From Nodularia sp. LEGE 06071 (GTDB taxonomy: Bacteria > Cyanobacteriota > Cyanobacteriia > Cyanobacteriales > Nostocaceae): a stretch of DNA of 64,000 bases. Below, in pieces: positions 44,156 to 53,294 of this stretch. Both the position numbers and the translations under genes were made by a program. Location of the stretch: NCBI RefSeq assembly GCF_015207755.1, contig NZ_JADEWH010000009.1, positions 62,001 to 126,000 on the forward strand. The letters run 5' to 3'. The notes below the pieces were generated by a model that saw nothing but the letters and a program-made list of their open reading frames with translations, made no database searches and was not told the origin of the DNA. Position 1 is the first letter of the stretch. Every line of letters begins with the position of its first letter.

Positions 44156-45382
44156 TCAAACTTTTTTGTAAGCAGTTGGCTTGGCCAGACGAACAGCTTC
44201 TGCGACCGCTTCATCTAAATTTTCTACTACTATCAAAGCATCAGTTTGAGTGTTTAAGGTAGCTAAAACATTCTGAGCAACATTGAACTCAGAACCAGCA
44301 ATCCGGACAACCAATCGCGGAAAATGAGACTCTCGGCGAGTTCTGCTGCTAACTCTTATAGTCTGAGATTTGATTTCGTGGTGGTCTTGCTGGACAAAAT
44401 TGCTAATGATGTCCGACACTTCCTCAGTCTGAGGGACACTACCAAGAAGGTTAAGCAGTATGACTTGAATGCTTTTGTCAGCGGCTAAAATGTTCAAACC
44501 TTTGGCGAGGCGATCGCAAAAAGTCGTCGGCGACACATCTGTGAGGAAAGCATGGCGCAAATTCAGACAACTACCTGGTTTACCACCTGCACTGGTGACT
44601 AAATCTAAGGTAGCCATCATGGAACCAGTACCATTACCCAAGATGCCAATTTTACCGTGTAATTCTAAACCATCCCAATCGCCTAAATGACCGTTGATTG
44701 AACTTCTGCTATGACGGTTAGCTATTTTTACGGCGATCTCTGCTAAGTCTGGATGGCGGCCAATGGCGCGTTCGTTGATACTGACTTTACCATTGAGAGC
44801 CATAACTTGACCTGACGCACTCACGGCCAAGGGATTAATTTCCACCAAGTCTAAATCTTTCTGCACAAACAACTGATACATCTTCTCGACAACCGAGCTA
44901 ACAGACTGCATTAATGTACCTTGCAAACCCATTTTTAACGCCAGTCGCCGGGCATAGAAAGGAGAAAATTCTTGTTCAACAACAACGTGATGCATTTTCT
45001 CTCCTGCGGATTCCCAATCAATATCGGGTTCTGTGCAGCCTAGAAGCACTGGTCGGCAGACAGCTGTATCTAAAACTACTGCTAGATAAAATTCTTTTTG
45101 ACCGACATACTTAGATTCTGCCAGTAAAACTTCCGGTAACTCGCCCCAAATCGGCAAATTAAAGATATTTTGTGCCGCTGCGATCGCATCAATGGTGGTT
45201 TCGACAAACCTAACTCCGCCTGCTTTGGCTCTTTCGCCTGCATAGACCTGCGACTTGAGTACAATCGGATAGCGAATTTTTAACCGTTTCAAATCTGTAG
45301 GATGGTCAATTCGTTGGGAAGGCAAGACGGGAATGCCTATTTTCCCAAACCATTCTTTAACTTGATACTCTAATAAATCCAT
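44156..45382 (-). CDS. Succinyl-CoA synthetase beta-like protein with altered ATP/metal site
   Basis: A 408-residue ATP-grasp protein aligned with SucC: LLEYQVKEWFGKIGIPVLPS at the start, AGERAKAGGVRFV, LVEINPLAV and the C-terminal flavodoxin-like domain. Several catalytic positions differ from E. coli SucC. The metal-binding Asp in LDGKL is Asn197 (LNGKV), LDVGGGA is LNLRHAF, and VNIFGGI is LNLLGSV. Together with the His loss in the alpha-like partner, this argues against normal succinyl-CoA synthesis. The two genes are on one strand, about 310 bp apart with a permease relic between. Confidence 0.83.
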   Translation of the reverse strand: MDLLEYQVKEWFGKIGIPVLPSQRIDHPTDLKRLKIRYPIVLKSQVYAGERAKAGGVRFVETTIDAIAAAQNIFNLPIWGELPEVLLAESKYVGQKEFYLAVVLDTAVCRPVLLGCTEPDIDWESAGEKMHHVVVEQEFSPFYARRLALKMGLQGTLMQSVSSVVEKMYQLFVQKDLDLVEINPLAVSASGQVMALNGKVSINERAIGRHPDLAEIAVKIANRHSRSSINGHLGDWDGLELHGKIGILGNGTGSMMATLDLVTSAGGKPGSCLNLRHAFLTDVSPTTFCDRLAKGLNILAADKSIQVILLNLLGSVPQTEEVSDIISNFVQQDHHEIKSQTIRVSSRTRRESHFPRLVVRIAGSEFNVAQNVLATLNTQTDALIVVENLDEAVAEAVRLAKPTAYKKV

Positions 45383-45820
45383 TTACTTGCACCTTGTATT
45401 TACACTTCCAAAAGGATTTCTCTGGTGCTGTTTTTAACTTTTTTTAGCACGATGATTACACAATTGAGTTTTCTGCGTCTATAATAAATAATTTATTTTT
45501 TATGTATTAATTCTATCGAATTCGGTAAAGGATGCAAATTAGTTTCGCGGATGAAAAAACGACTACTATAATTACTAAAACTTATTAATATCATCCGTAA
45601 GTTTGCCAGCATATAACAAAACCAGCATTCATGTCAAAAAAAATTGATACATTCTTTTTTCTCACCTCAGACGTGCTGGAGACGCTTTTGTGGCCGCAGC
45701 TTGCAGCTAGCACTTGAACTGGCTTCAGTTTGGGCTTTACCGAAGAGGGAGTGGGGAATGGGGGAAGAAGCAGGGGAGCGGGGTGCAGGGTGCAAGGGGG
45801 AGTTTGAAACATAATTGCAC
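45383..45820. other. Intergenic region with G-rich repeat fragment
   Basis: AT-rich promoter region of the SucC-like gene, then from about 45750 a GAGTGGGGAATGGGGG/GCAGGGTGCAGG stretch of the heptamer family. The phrase CTTGCAGCTAGCACTTGAACTGG lies near 45700. No gene is seen. Confidence 0.5.
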
Positions 45821-45968
45821 TTATAGCAACCGCCAAGGAGGTTAAGACCTAAACGGATAAGTAGGTCGGCGTAAATAAAGTTAACTGGCTAGGGTCGTAA
45901 TTGGTCATTAGTCACATTGGGAAGTCACAATTTTTCCCCCCTGCTCCCTGCTCCCTGCACCCCTGCCC
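45821..45968. repeat. Dispersed composite repeat, copy 3
   Basis: It begins TTATAGCAACCGCCAAGGAG, contains GGATAAGTAGGTCGGCG and TTAACTGGCTAGGGTCG, then reversed AATGAC-type heptamers, TCACATTGGGAAGTCACAA, TTTTTCCCCCC and GCTCCCT heptamers. It is nearly identical to 61673-61822. Confidence 0.88.
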
Positions 45969-46180
45969 CTTTCGTCTTTTTTAACCCGTATTCACCATGT
46001 GAATAATTATCAAAATGTAACAATTTGCTAAAAAATCATAATTTGTGCTAAAAAGTTGGTCTATTTGATTTTCTGATTGTAGTTAATGAAACTGTGCATC
46101 TACATTTCATCAACGTAAATCCTTGATTTTCAGCTTTCCCAGATCAACACAACAATATAGAAAATCAGCAGTAACTCTCT

Positions 46181-47878
46181 ATGAAAGTAGCAGTTCAGCC
46201 GGAAGACTTACAAGTTTTAACTAGAACGTTGCAGGAAAAACTTCTTGCAGAAGTCCCCTCTGGTGAAGTCTTCCAAATTAAGTGTGCTGTCAAAAACAAA
46301 GAGTTAATGGTTTTAACTCAACATCCAGTTGGTGTGACTGTTGACACTGAATATCTTTTCTTCGTGCTGTCAGAAGCACTCCACTCCTCACCAACCGACC
46401 GGGAACAGCGCGTACAGTGCTTTATCAGAATATTTGGGGAAGAACTTCCTTATGCTAGACGTTCTTTGATGATCAAGCAAAAGAAGGAAATGAGGCGAGC
46501 AATACCTCTTTCATCTTCTCTAACCTATACTCCATCTATCATCGAGAATGAACCAGAAGCAGCTTTTGATCCTTTCATAGATACACCAGATTTGTTGACT
46601 ACCCAGTCACACCGCCCCGTGAAATCTCTACTGATAGGGATAACTTTGGTGGGAATTTGTGTGTTTGGTAGTGGCGTTTATTTGGTAACTCGTCCTTGTG
46701 TGATGTCTGAGTGCAAAGAACTCCAAACTGCTCAACAATTGAACGGGGAATTTAGACAACGGATGCGTGATGCTAATTCCGCAAATCAATTAATTGCTGC
46801 ACAACAGCAACTAATAACAGCCAGTACCGACCTGTCAATTATTCCCCATTGGTCACCGCGCTACCAACAAGCCCAGGAGTTAAAAGCTCGTTTGTCTATG
46901 CAGTCAGACGAAATTAACCAGGTGGTAATGGCTTTACAGGCGGGTGACATGGCAGAGACAAAAACTCAAAGAACGGCAAATAGTCTTGAAGAATTACAAG
47001 ATATACAATATTCATGGCGAGGGGCGATCGCACCTTTGGAGGCTGTATCCTCTAGTAGTGAACTCTATGAGCTAGTACAACCGAGATTATCAAAATATCG
47101 TGTGAGTTTACAAGCTGTAAATCAGCAGTTACTTGCCCAAGAACAATGGCTAAAAAAACTCAATGATGCCAAGGCTGTAGTCATTGTCGCCCAAGAGCGT
47201 GAAGCCAATGCTAAATCCTTAAATGACTGGCAAAAGTCACAGACTACGTGGCAAGTAGTAATTAATGCTTTGAATATTATTCCCCCTACTAGCCCAGCCT
47301 ACCCAGAAGCACAAAAACTGTTATTAGAGTATAAACCTCGACTAGCAAGGACACGCGATCGCGCCACCACAGAACAATTAGCAGCTAGAAGTTATCAACA
47401 AGCCATCAGCACAGCCAATCAAGCCCAAACATATGAGCAAAAAAACCAGTGGCACGTAGCAGTGACATACTGGAGTCAGGCTTTACAGAATGCTCAACAA
47501 ACTTCTCAAGATAGTGTTTACTACAATCAATCTCAGAGTCTGATTGAACCTTACTCCACCGCCCTCAAACAAGCACAAGCAAAGCTTCAAGTCAATATTA
47601 ATTTGCAACAAGTTCGTAATGACCTAGAGCAAACTTGTTCTAGAGAAATTCGGATTTGCACTTTTACGATCAATAACACCGGAATTGCTGTCTCGCTCAC
47701 TCCTGAGTATGAACAAATGCTACAGACAACATTATCTGAAGCCGACCTTCAGACTCCAAATTATTGGCAAATTTTACAAGAGACTTTAGGCGTAATTGGT
47801 AATCATGTGAATCTGCCAGTATTTATTTACGATACCCAAGGTCAAGGATTATATACCCATCTACCGCAAGGGTCTTGA
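46181..47878 (+). CDS. Membrane-anchored coiled-coil protein of unknown function
   Basis: 565 residues. The N-terminal 100 residues are a small cytoplasmic alpha/beta-like region (MKVAVQPEDLQVLTRTLQEK, then VFQIKCAVKNKELMVL). A single membrane segment lies at about 150-168 (SLLIGITLVGICVFGSGVYLV), followed by a long helical, Gln/Ala-rich periplasmic part with likely coiled coils (LIAAQQQLITAST, YQQAISTANQAQTYEQKNQW) and a small C-terminal domain (about 500-565). The motif of paired W in helical repeats suggests repeating modules. Not recognised; it is probably confined to filamentous cyanobacteria and may have an envelope or cell-junction role, which is conjecture. Confidence 0.65.
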   Translation: MKVAVQPEDLQVLTRTLQEKLLAEVPSGEVFQIKCAVKNKELMVLTQHPVGVTVDTEYLFFVLSEALHSSPTDREQRVQCFIRIFGEELPYARRSLMIKQKKEMRRAIPLSSSLTYTPSIIENEPEAAFDPFIDTPDLLTTQSHRPVKSLLIGITLVGICVFGSGVYLVTRPCVMSECKELQTAQQLNGEFRQRMRDANSANQLIAAQQQLITASTDLSIIPHWSPRYQQAQELKARLSMQSDEINQVVMALQAGDMAETKTQRTANSLEELQDIQYSWRGAIAPLEAVSSSSELYELVQPRLSKYRVSLQAVNQQLLAQEQWLKKLNDAKAVVIVAQEREANAKSLNDWQKSQTTWQVVINALNIIPPTSPAYPEAQKLLLEYKPRLARTRDRATTEQLAARSYQQAISTANQAQTYEQKNQWHVAVTYWSQALQNAQQTSQDSVYYNQSQSLIEPYSTALKQAQAKLQVNINLQQVRNDLEQTCSREIRICTFTINNTGIAVSLTPEYEQMLQTTLSEADLQTPNYWQILQETLGVIGNHVNLPVFIYDTQGQGLYTHLPQGS

Positions 47879-48088
47879 GCGAATGGCATTTAGGCGGAGT
47901 CAAACAATTTGAGATTTGGGTTCGACCCCAGAGATAAATCTAGGGCTGGATAGCGTTTGCGTAGCGTATCGTAGAGCAGCGTTAGGGAGTAATCGAACGT
48001 CGAATTTTAGATTTGGCTTTCGTCTGTGTGTTGCTGTTGCCAAAAAGACTGAAACAATGGAAGTATAAGCCCGATTCAAATATAAACT

Positions 48089-48823
48089 ATGCCTGAACTT
48101 CCCAATAGTCTAGAACAAGCGATCGCCCAATCTCGCATAGCTACCCAAGCAGCCCTTGCAGATGGTTACACTCGCTTACAAGTTGATTTCCTGTTCCCAG
48201 AACTGAAACTGATGCCGGTAGCAGAACAATTTTTGCCCCTGTTTGCCGAATATGATTCCCGCCTGAAAATTTTCTTTCCTGACGCTGGTGGTGCAGCCCT
48301 AGCTATCCGTGATTGGGCAGGTACACCATTTAAAATTTTGGATATCGGCACAGGGAGGGCGGCTTCCCTACAGTCGAAAATTCAGCCAGAGGACGAAATT
48401 TTCTTATTTATTGCCCCAACTTCTATAGAAGTTCCCCAAGTGGAAAAGCTATGTGAAAATATAGGCGATCGCCCTTTTGTGATGTTAAATCCCCGCCTGG
48501 AAGATTCTGGGGTTGTGGGTATTGGCTATACAGCCAGACAAACCCGCCAGCGTTTCATTAGTACTCTGGAATCTTGTTACTACCTGCGTCCTGTAGATGA
48601 TACAACGGCTGTATTTCGCTGCTATCCCGGATTATGGGAAGTATGGGTAGAAACAAACGGCAAGTATGAAAAAGTTACCGAATTACCGACAAGGCCAACA
48701 GGTGATGAGTTGGATCTGATTGTCATGCAAGGACAACCACAAACAGGTAAAGATGCTACACCAGGGAAAAAGCCCAGTGTTTTCAAGAGTTTGCAACGTT
48801 TTTTCAAAGCGTTGAGTAGCTAA
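48089..48823 (+). CDS. DUF1995 family protein
   Basis: 244 residues matching the DUF1995 family shared by cyanobacteria and chloroplasts. The pattern is LEQAIAQSRIATQAALADGY at the N-terminus, RLQVDFLFPEL, FPDAGGAALA, IFLFIAPTSIEVPQVEKLC, MLNPRLED, then YYLRPVDDTTAVFRCYPGLWEVW. Plant relatives include LPA3-type proteins linked to photosystem II accumulation. The C-terminal basic tail (KKPSVFKSLQRFFKALSS) may contact membranes. It is a single gene. Confidence 0.82.
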   Translation: MPELPNSLEQAIAQSRIATQAALADGYTRLQVDFLFPELKLMPVAEQFLPLFAEYDSRLKIFFPDAGGAALAIRDWAGTPFKILDIGTGRAASLQSKIQPEDEIFLFIAPTSIEVPQVEKLCENIGDRPFVMLNPRLEDSGVVGIGYTARQTRQRFISTLESCYYLRPVDDTTAVFRCYPGLWEVWVETNGKYEKVTELPTRPTGDELDLIVMQGQPQTGKDATPGKKPSVFKSLQRFFKALSS

Positions 48824-48840
48824 CTGCAATCCCAGAACAA

Positions 48841-48973
48841 TTAACCACAGATAAACACAGATCAGAGAAATCAAGTACACATCTTCATACTATAAATCTT
48901 GTGGGGTGAGCATCCTGCCCTTTTGTCCCGAAATTAGATGAAATATCCTCTATTTGTGTCTATCTGTGGTTTA
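48841..48973. repeat. Inverted repeat AACCACAGATAAACACAGAT plus nested repeat
   Basis: AACCACAGATAAACACAGAT (about 48842-48861) returns as ATTTGTGTCTATCTGTGGTT (about 48952-48971), a near-perfect 20-bp inverted repeat. Within it, TAAATCTTGTGGGGTGAGCATCCTGCCC (about 48893) recurs at 55384. A relative with the same ends lies at 53159-53243. Confidence 0.7.
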
Positions 48974-49045
48974 AATTCACTTTTGCTAAAGTTCTCAAGC
49001 ACACAGCACAATTGTATTGATGTTTTTTATGTAAATGGGCTATAT

Positions 49046-49726
49046 ATGACCATAATGTTGACCAATGATGACGGGATTGACGCTCCCGGTATTCAAGCCC
49101 TGTTTCAGGCTATAAATGGTAAAAAAACAATTATTGCCGCCCCTAAAGACCATCAATCTGGATGTGGGCATCAAGTCACTACAACTCGTGCGATTAATCT
49201 CCAACGGCGTTCTGAAAGTGAGTATGCGATTGCCGGGACTCCCGCCGATTGTGTGAGAATCGCCACCACCCAAATTTGCCCAGATATTAAATTTGTGCTT
49301 TCAGGGATTAATGCTGGGGGAAACTTGGGAGTAGATGCGTATATTTCCGGTACTGTGGCGGCTGTGCGCGAAGCTGCGACACAAAATATTCCCGGAATTG
49401 CGATTTCTCAATATCGCAAAGGTAAGCAAACTCTGGATTGGGATCTAGCTGCTAAGTTGACTGCTGAAGTTTTAGCTGACTTATTCCCGCGTTTCTTAGA
49501 ACCTGGAAGCTTCTGGAATGTGAATTTGCCACATCTGCAACCAGGGGATGCCGATCCTCAGATCGTGTTTTGCCAACCCTGTACTAAACCTTTACCGATT
49601 AACTATCGCATTGACGGCGACGATTTTTATTATGTGGGGGAATATGGCAAACGCTATCGCACTCCTGGCAGTGATGTTGATGTCTGTTTTTCCGGTAATA
49701 TCGCCGTAACTCAGTTAAAGGTTTAG
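49046..49726 (+). CDS. surE: 5'/3'-nucleotidase SurE
   Basis: 226 residues from MTIMLTNDDG, the normal SurE start; the open frame extends upstream to 48938, but those 36 codons match nothing and are unlikely to be translated. Metal ligands Asp-Asp are in TNDDGIDAPG, and other family motifs are HQSGCGHQVTTT, GTPADCVRI, LSGINAGGNLG and YISGTVAAVREAA. SurE removes phosphate from nucleoside monophosphates and short polyphosphate in a divalent-metal-dependent reaction. It is cytoplasmic. No pcm or rpoS neighbours are present, unlike in enterobacteria. Confidence 0.93.
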   Translation: MTIMLTNDDGIDAPGIQALFQAINGKKTIIAAPKDHQSGCGHQVTTTRAINLQRRSESEYAIAGTPADCVRIATTQICPDIKFVLSGINAGGNLGVDAYISGTVAAVREAATQNIPGIAISQYRKGKQTLDWDLAAKLTAEVLADLFPRFLEPGSFWNVNLPHLQPGDADPQIVFCQPCTKPLPINYRIDGDDFYYVGEYGKRYRTPGSDVDVCFSGNIAVTQLKV

Positions 49727-49748
49727 TTCGTAATTGCAGGTGCTGGCT

Positions 49749-50027
49749 TTACACTGTGCTTTGTGATCCTTGAATTAATAACGTCAGCCTATTTAAAGTT
49801 TGGGTGAGTTGGGTGATTTGTTGCCGTGAATCTTCCTGAGATTCAGCCAGGCTCTGGACAGCATCACATAATGCAAAAATTTGGTATCCTTGTTGCTCCA
49901 CCTGCTTTCCCTGTGCTTCAACTTGCACACTGAGATTTTCTAATCCTTCAGCGAGCTGTTCAATTGTCTCAGTCGTTGAGAGGACAGCTTCCCCAATTTG
50001 TTCAAGAATGGATTCCACTCGACTCAT
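49749..50027 (-). CDS. Small coiled-coil protein of unknown function
   Basis: 92 residues from Met at 50027 (MSRVESILEQIGEAV); an upstream start at 50054 adds nine residues. Nearly the whole chain is amphipathic helix with heptads (IEQLAEGLENLSVQVEAQ, then QITQLTQTLNRLTLLI), so it is probably a coiled-coil oligomer. It is convergent with surE, 22 bp apart. Function unknown. Similar short heptad proteins are frequent in Nostocales genomes. Confidence 0.55.
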   Translation of the reverse strand: MSRVESILEQIGEAVLSTTETIEQLAEGLENLSVQVEAQGKQVEQQGYQIFALCDAVQSLAESQEDSRQQITQLTQTLNRLTLLIQGSQSTV

Positions 50028-50054
50028 TTTAACCTGGACACCAGATGAAATCAT

Positions 50055-50453
50055 TTATTTACCATCCTTGAATATAGGGTCGCTGATCATCCTGGAATAT
50101 TTGAATAAATATAGCTCTTATAATATTGACGATTTTGTTGTTTCATGCTTCCATCAAAGGATAGAGGCATTTTTAGTCAATGCTTTTTATTTTGGGGAAT
50201 TTGCTGATTCATTCTTGCCCCTTGACATCCCAATTATGTGTGCAATCTTTAAGACATATTGCTTTTGATTACCCATTTCCTCTAAGCTATATTAGCTACA
50301 TTTATCTTATCTTTATAAAACCTCATATTAACTAGGTTTTGATGAAGATCCAGTAAACATAACGGAAACAGGGATTGATTGTACTAAAACAAAGTTTATA
50401 TTCAGATAGATGATCAGTAATTATACTTCATTATTTTAATATTCGGCTAGAAA
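50055..50453. promoter_or_regulatory. AT-rich divergent region upstream of the sugar transferase
   Basis: About 400 bp with no confident gene. It holds the promoters for 49749-50027 and 50454. The TTTTAATATT stretch near 50435 is a candidate -10 area; no clear regulator site is recognised. Confidence 0.4.
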
Positions 50454-51128
50454 ATGTACCATACACCCATAAGAAGCGTTTTGCAAGGTACTTATAAAGC
50501 TTGGGAGTTGGAATTTACTCCCCACTCCTCTGTAGAGTCTAAATTCAAACGTACTTTGGACATCGTAGGAAGCTTGGTGGGGCTGTTAATTCTAGCTATT
50601 GTGTTTGTCCCAATAGCGATCGCGATTAAGATTGACAATCCAGGGCCAATTTTCTTCACACAAGAAAGATATGGACTCCAGGGAAATACCTTTCGGATTT
50701 GGAAATTCCGTTCAATGGTTAGTGATGCGGAAAAACTCAAATCTCTGGTGAACAACGAAGCCAAAGGACTGATCTTTAAAAATAAAAATGACTTCCGAGT
50801 CACGAAGGTAGGACGTTGCTTGCGAAGGACGAGTTTGGATGAACTACCTCAGTTTTGGAATGTCCTCATCGGTGAAATGAGTTTAGTGGGAACTCGTCCG
50901 CCCACTCATGATGAAGTCATAAAATATACCCCCCGTCACTGGCAACGTTTAAATGTCAAGCCAGGGCTAACTGGTGAATGGCAAGTTAACGGTCGTTCTC
51001 AGGTGGATGATTTTGAACAAATCGTTGATTTAGACCTGGGATACCAAAAAAAATGGCATCCACTGTATGATTTGATATTGATTGTGAAAACTGTCTATGT
51101 CATCTTTAGGCGCATTGGAGCTTGGTAA
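50454..51128 (+). CDS. Undecaprenyl-phosphate sugar (initiating) transferase
   Basis: A 224-residue bacterial sugar transferase of the WcaJ/PglC-like superfamily, which starts glycan synthesis by moving a sugar phosphate to undecaprenyl phosphate. It has the short form: one membrane segment (about 36-60: IVGSLVGLLILAIVFVPIA), then KIDNPGPIFFTQERYG, FRIWKFRSMV, the catalytic LRRTSLDELPQFWNVL and MSLVGTRPP, and PGLTGEWQVNGRS. The larger N-terminal domain of WcaJ is missing, as in PglC and many exopolysaccharide enzymes. No other polysaccharide genes are adjacent; galE and the aminotransferase in the window could supply precursors. Confidence 0.92.
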   Translation: MYHTPIRSVLQGTYKAWELEFTPHSSVESKFKRTLDIVGSLVGLLILAIVFVPIAIAIKIDNPGPIFFTQERYGLQGNTFRIWKFRSMVSDAEKLKSLVNNEAKGLIFKNKNDFRVTKVGRCLRRTSLDELPQFWNVLIGEMSLVGTRPPTHDEVIKYTPRHWQRLNVKPGLTGEWQVNGRSQVDDFEQIVDLDLGYQKKWHPLYDLILIVKTVYVIFRRIGAW

Positions 51129-51212
51129 ATGCAGTGAAAAAGAATGTAGAGACAATTTATCTGTAGTCTCTACAAGGGTTATGGAACAAGCAAATTTGAT
51201 TTTTTGGGATGT

Positions 51213-52964
51213 CTATCGCAGTAACTCTTCCACTTGATGCTGACTCCACAAAGTTCTATAAAGACCCTCTGTTTGCAATAATTCTAAATGTTTGCCTATC
51301 TGGACAATGTGGCCTTTATCCATCACAAAAATTCGGTCAGCAGCAGCAGCAGCAGATAGCTGATGAGTAATAAAAATTATGGTTTTGCGCCTCGAACCAC
51401 TGCCAAGATTATTGAGAATTTGTGTGGCGGTTTGATTATCCACACTAGAAAGAGCATCATCCAAAATTAATATTGGGGCTTCTACCAGCATCGCCCTAGC
51501 CAAGGCTGTACGTTGTCGTTGACCACCAGACAGAGTGATGCCGCGTTCGCCAACAATGGTTTCATATTGATGGGGAAAATTGCTAATTTCGGCATCAATT
51601 TGAGCTAGTTTGGCTACATACTCTACATCTTGTAGCTCACTAACTGGGTCACCGTAGCGGATATTATTCTTAATTGTAGTGCTAAACAAAAAGCTATCTT
51701 GAGGAACGTAAGCGATCGCTTGACGTAAATCTGTCAATGATATCTTGGTAATATCCCAACCATCCAGAAACAATTGCCCTGGTGCAATATCTAACAAACG
51801 CGGTAAAGCATTGGCCAAAGTTGATTTACCAGAACCAATAGCCCCGACAATAGAGACTGTTTCCCCAGGGAAAATCGTAAAGTTGACATTTTCTAAAGCC
51901 GAAGTAGTCGCACCGGGATAAGTGTAGCTGAGATTTTCGGCTGTGAGTTTTCCTTGAACGTCAACCAAAGGCAAATGTACAGTATCCGCTTCGTCTTGAA
52001 TCTTCGGTGTGACAGAAAGAATCGACTCCAAGCGGTCAATACTCACTTCACCACGTTGATAAGCTGTAATTGTGAAACCTAATAAAGCTGTGGGGAAAAC
52101 TAGACGTTCTACATAAATTAGTAGCGCCAAAAAATCTCCAACAGCCAGGGTTCCAGTGGATATTTGTGTCGCCCCCAGCCAGATAATTACCAGAGAACTG
52201 AGATTAGCTAAACCACCAATTAAAGGAAACAGGATATTTCGGCTTTTAGCCAGTTGTAGGTTAGCCGCCAATAGCTGCTGATTCTTGTGAGCAAAAGCTC
52301 GACGCTCATTTTCTTCTTGGGCGTAGATTTTAATTAGCGCCATACCGCTGACATCTTCTTGAATGAGTTCACTGATGTCAGATAGTTCCTCTTGGACTAC
52401 AGCTTGCTCTTTGCGGAGGCGATTGCTAAACAGATGCACTAACAAGAACATGAAGGGATACACAGCCAAAGAAGCTAGTGTCAGATTCACACTAATTGTC
52501 AGCATCACTGGTAACGTCAGAGCATAGGCAAATAGAGTATTTGCCAAACTCAGGACAGCAAAACCCACCAACCGCTTGACATTTTCCACATCACTGGTAG
52601 CACGATTAATTAAATCTCCAGCAGTGTTAATGGCAAAATAACCAGGCTCCAGCTTGAGTAAATGTTCAAAAATACGTTGTTTCAGGTCAAATTCTACCTG
52701 TCTTCCTACCCCAAACAGCCAGATGCGGGAAGCCATACGGATCAGCCACATCGCCGAACTGAGCAAGACAATCGGCACTACGTAAGATAATATGCTGTTG
52801 AAATTAAAGCTGGCCGAAAGTTGGTCAACGGCTGAACGAATCAACCAGGGGATATAAACACCCAGCCCATTGACAGATAATAAAGCGAGAATGCCTAATG
52901 TCGTTTCCCGCCAATGGGGGCGTAAATAAGCACCGAGTTTAGCAAGTCGTCGAGATTCTGCCAT
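51213..52964 (-). CDS. ABC exporter, fused membrane and ATPase domains (MsbA/HepA-like)
   Basis: A 583-residue half-transporter. It has six membrane helices (about 20-310), then the nucleotide-binding domain: Walker A GAIGSGKST, Q loop AYVPQDSFLF, signature LSGGQRQRTALARAML and Walker B LILDDALSSVD. The residue after the Walker B Asp, normally the catalytic Glu, is Asp here, which in other exporters marks a slow or degenerate ATP site. The closest types move lipids or lipid-linked glycans, or drugs. It is convergent with the sugar transferase, so joint function is possible but not shown. Confidence 0.9.
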   Translation of the reverse strand: MAESRRLAKLGAYLRPHWRETTLGILALLSVNGLGVYIPWLIRSAVDQLSASFNFNSILSYVVPIVLLSSAMWLIRMASRIWLFGVGRQVEFDLKQRIFEHLLKLEPGYFAINTAGDLINRATSDVENVKRLVGFAVLSLANTLFAYALTLPVMLTISVNLTLASLAVYPFMFLLVHLFSNRLRKEQAVVQEELSDISELIQEDVSGMALIKIYAQEENERRAFAHKNQQLLAANLQLAKSRNILFPLIGGLANLSSLVIIWLGATQISTGTLAVGDFLALLIYVERLVFPTALLGFTITAYQRGEVSIDRLESILSVTPKIQDEADTVHLPLVDVQGKLTAENLSYTYPGATTSALENVNFTIFPGETVSIVGAIGSGKSTLANALPRLLDIAPGQLFLDGWDITKISLTDLRQAIAYVPQDSFLFSTTIKNNIRYGDPVSELQDVEYVAKLAQIDAEISNFPHQYETIVGERGITLSGGQRQRTALARAMLVEAPILILDDALSSVDNQTATQILNNLGSGSRRKTIIFITHQLSAAAAADRIFVMDKGHIVQIGKHLELLQTEGLYRTLWSQHQVEELLR

Positions 52965-53158
52965 TAAAGCGATATTGCAACTTAATCATCTGAGGTATAA
53001 CTGCTGATCAGTCTGGATTTGGTGACGACGCTCACCGCTACAAGCAATGTAGCGGGAGTATCCCGGAGTTTTATAGGGGAATTTCAGCAGTTCGCCCTAT
53101 CTTACTTTAACTAATAGGGAAGCCCATATAGCAGCAAGTTGTCAATGTTTTTGAGATT

Positions 53159-53243
53159 CAACCACAGCAGCAGATAGATGAACACCGATCAAACATCTGT
53201 GTAGCCTACGGCAAGCCGCTAACGCGTCTACATCTGTGGTTGA
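53159..53243. repeat. Inverted repeat AACCACAG...CTGTGGTT
   Basis: AACCACAGCAGCAGATAGATGAACAC at the left and ACATCTGTGGTT at the right, with ACATCTGTGTAGCC inside. The outer ends are related to those of the repeat at 48841-48973. Confidence 0.55.
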
Positions 53244-53294
53244 TTTTTCAGATGCGTATTTGGGACAGTCGTCTCAACTGTTAATGTAACTTTT

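Noticed and set aside
48938-49045. A 36-codon N-terminal extension of SurE
   Set aside because: Family members begin at the TNDDG strand; the extension overlaps a dispersed repeat and contains no family sequence.
50008-50268. An 86-codon plus-strand frame upstream of the sugar transferase
   Set aside because: It begins inside the coiled-coil gene on the other strand, has no ribosome site and no domain pattern.
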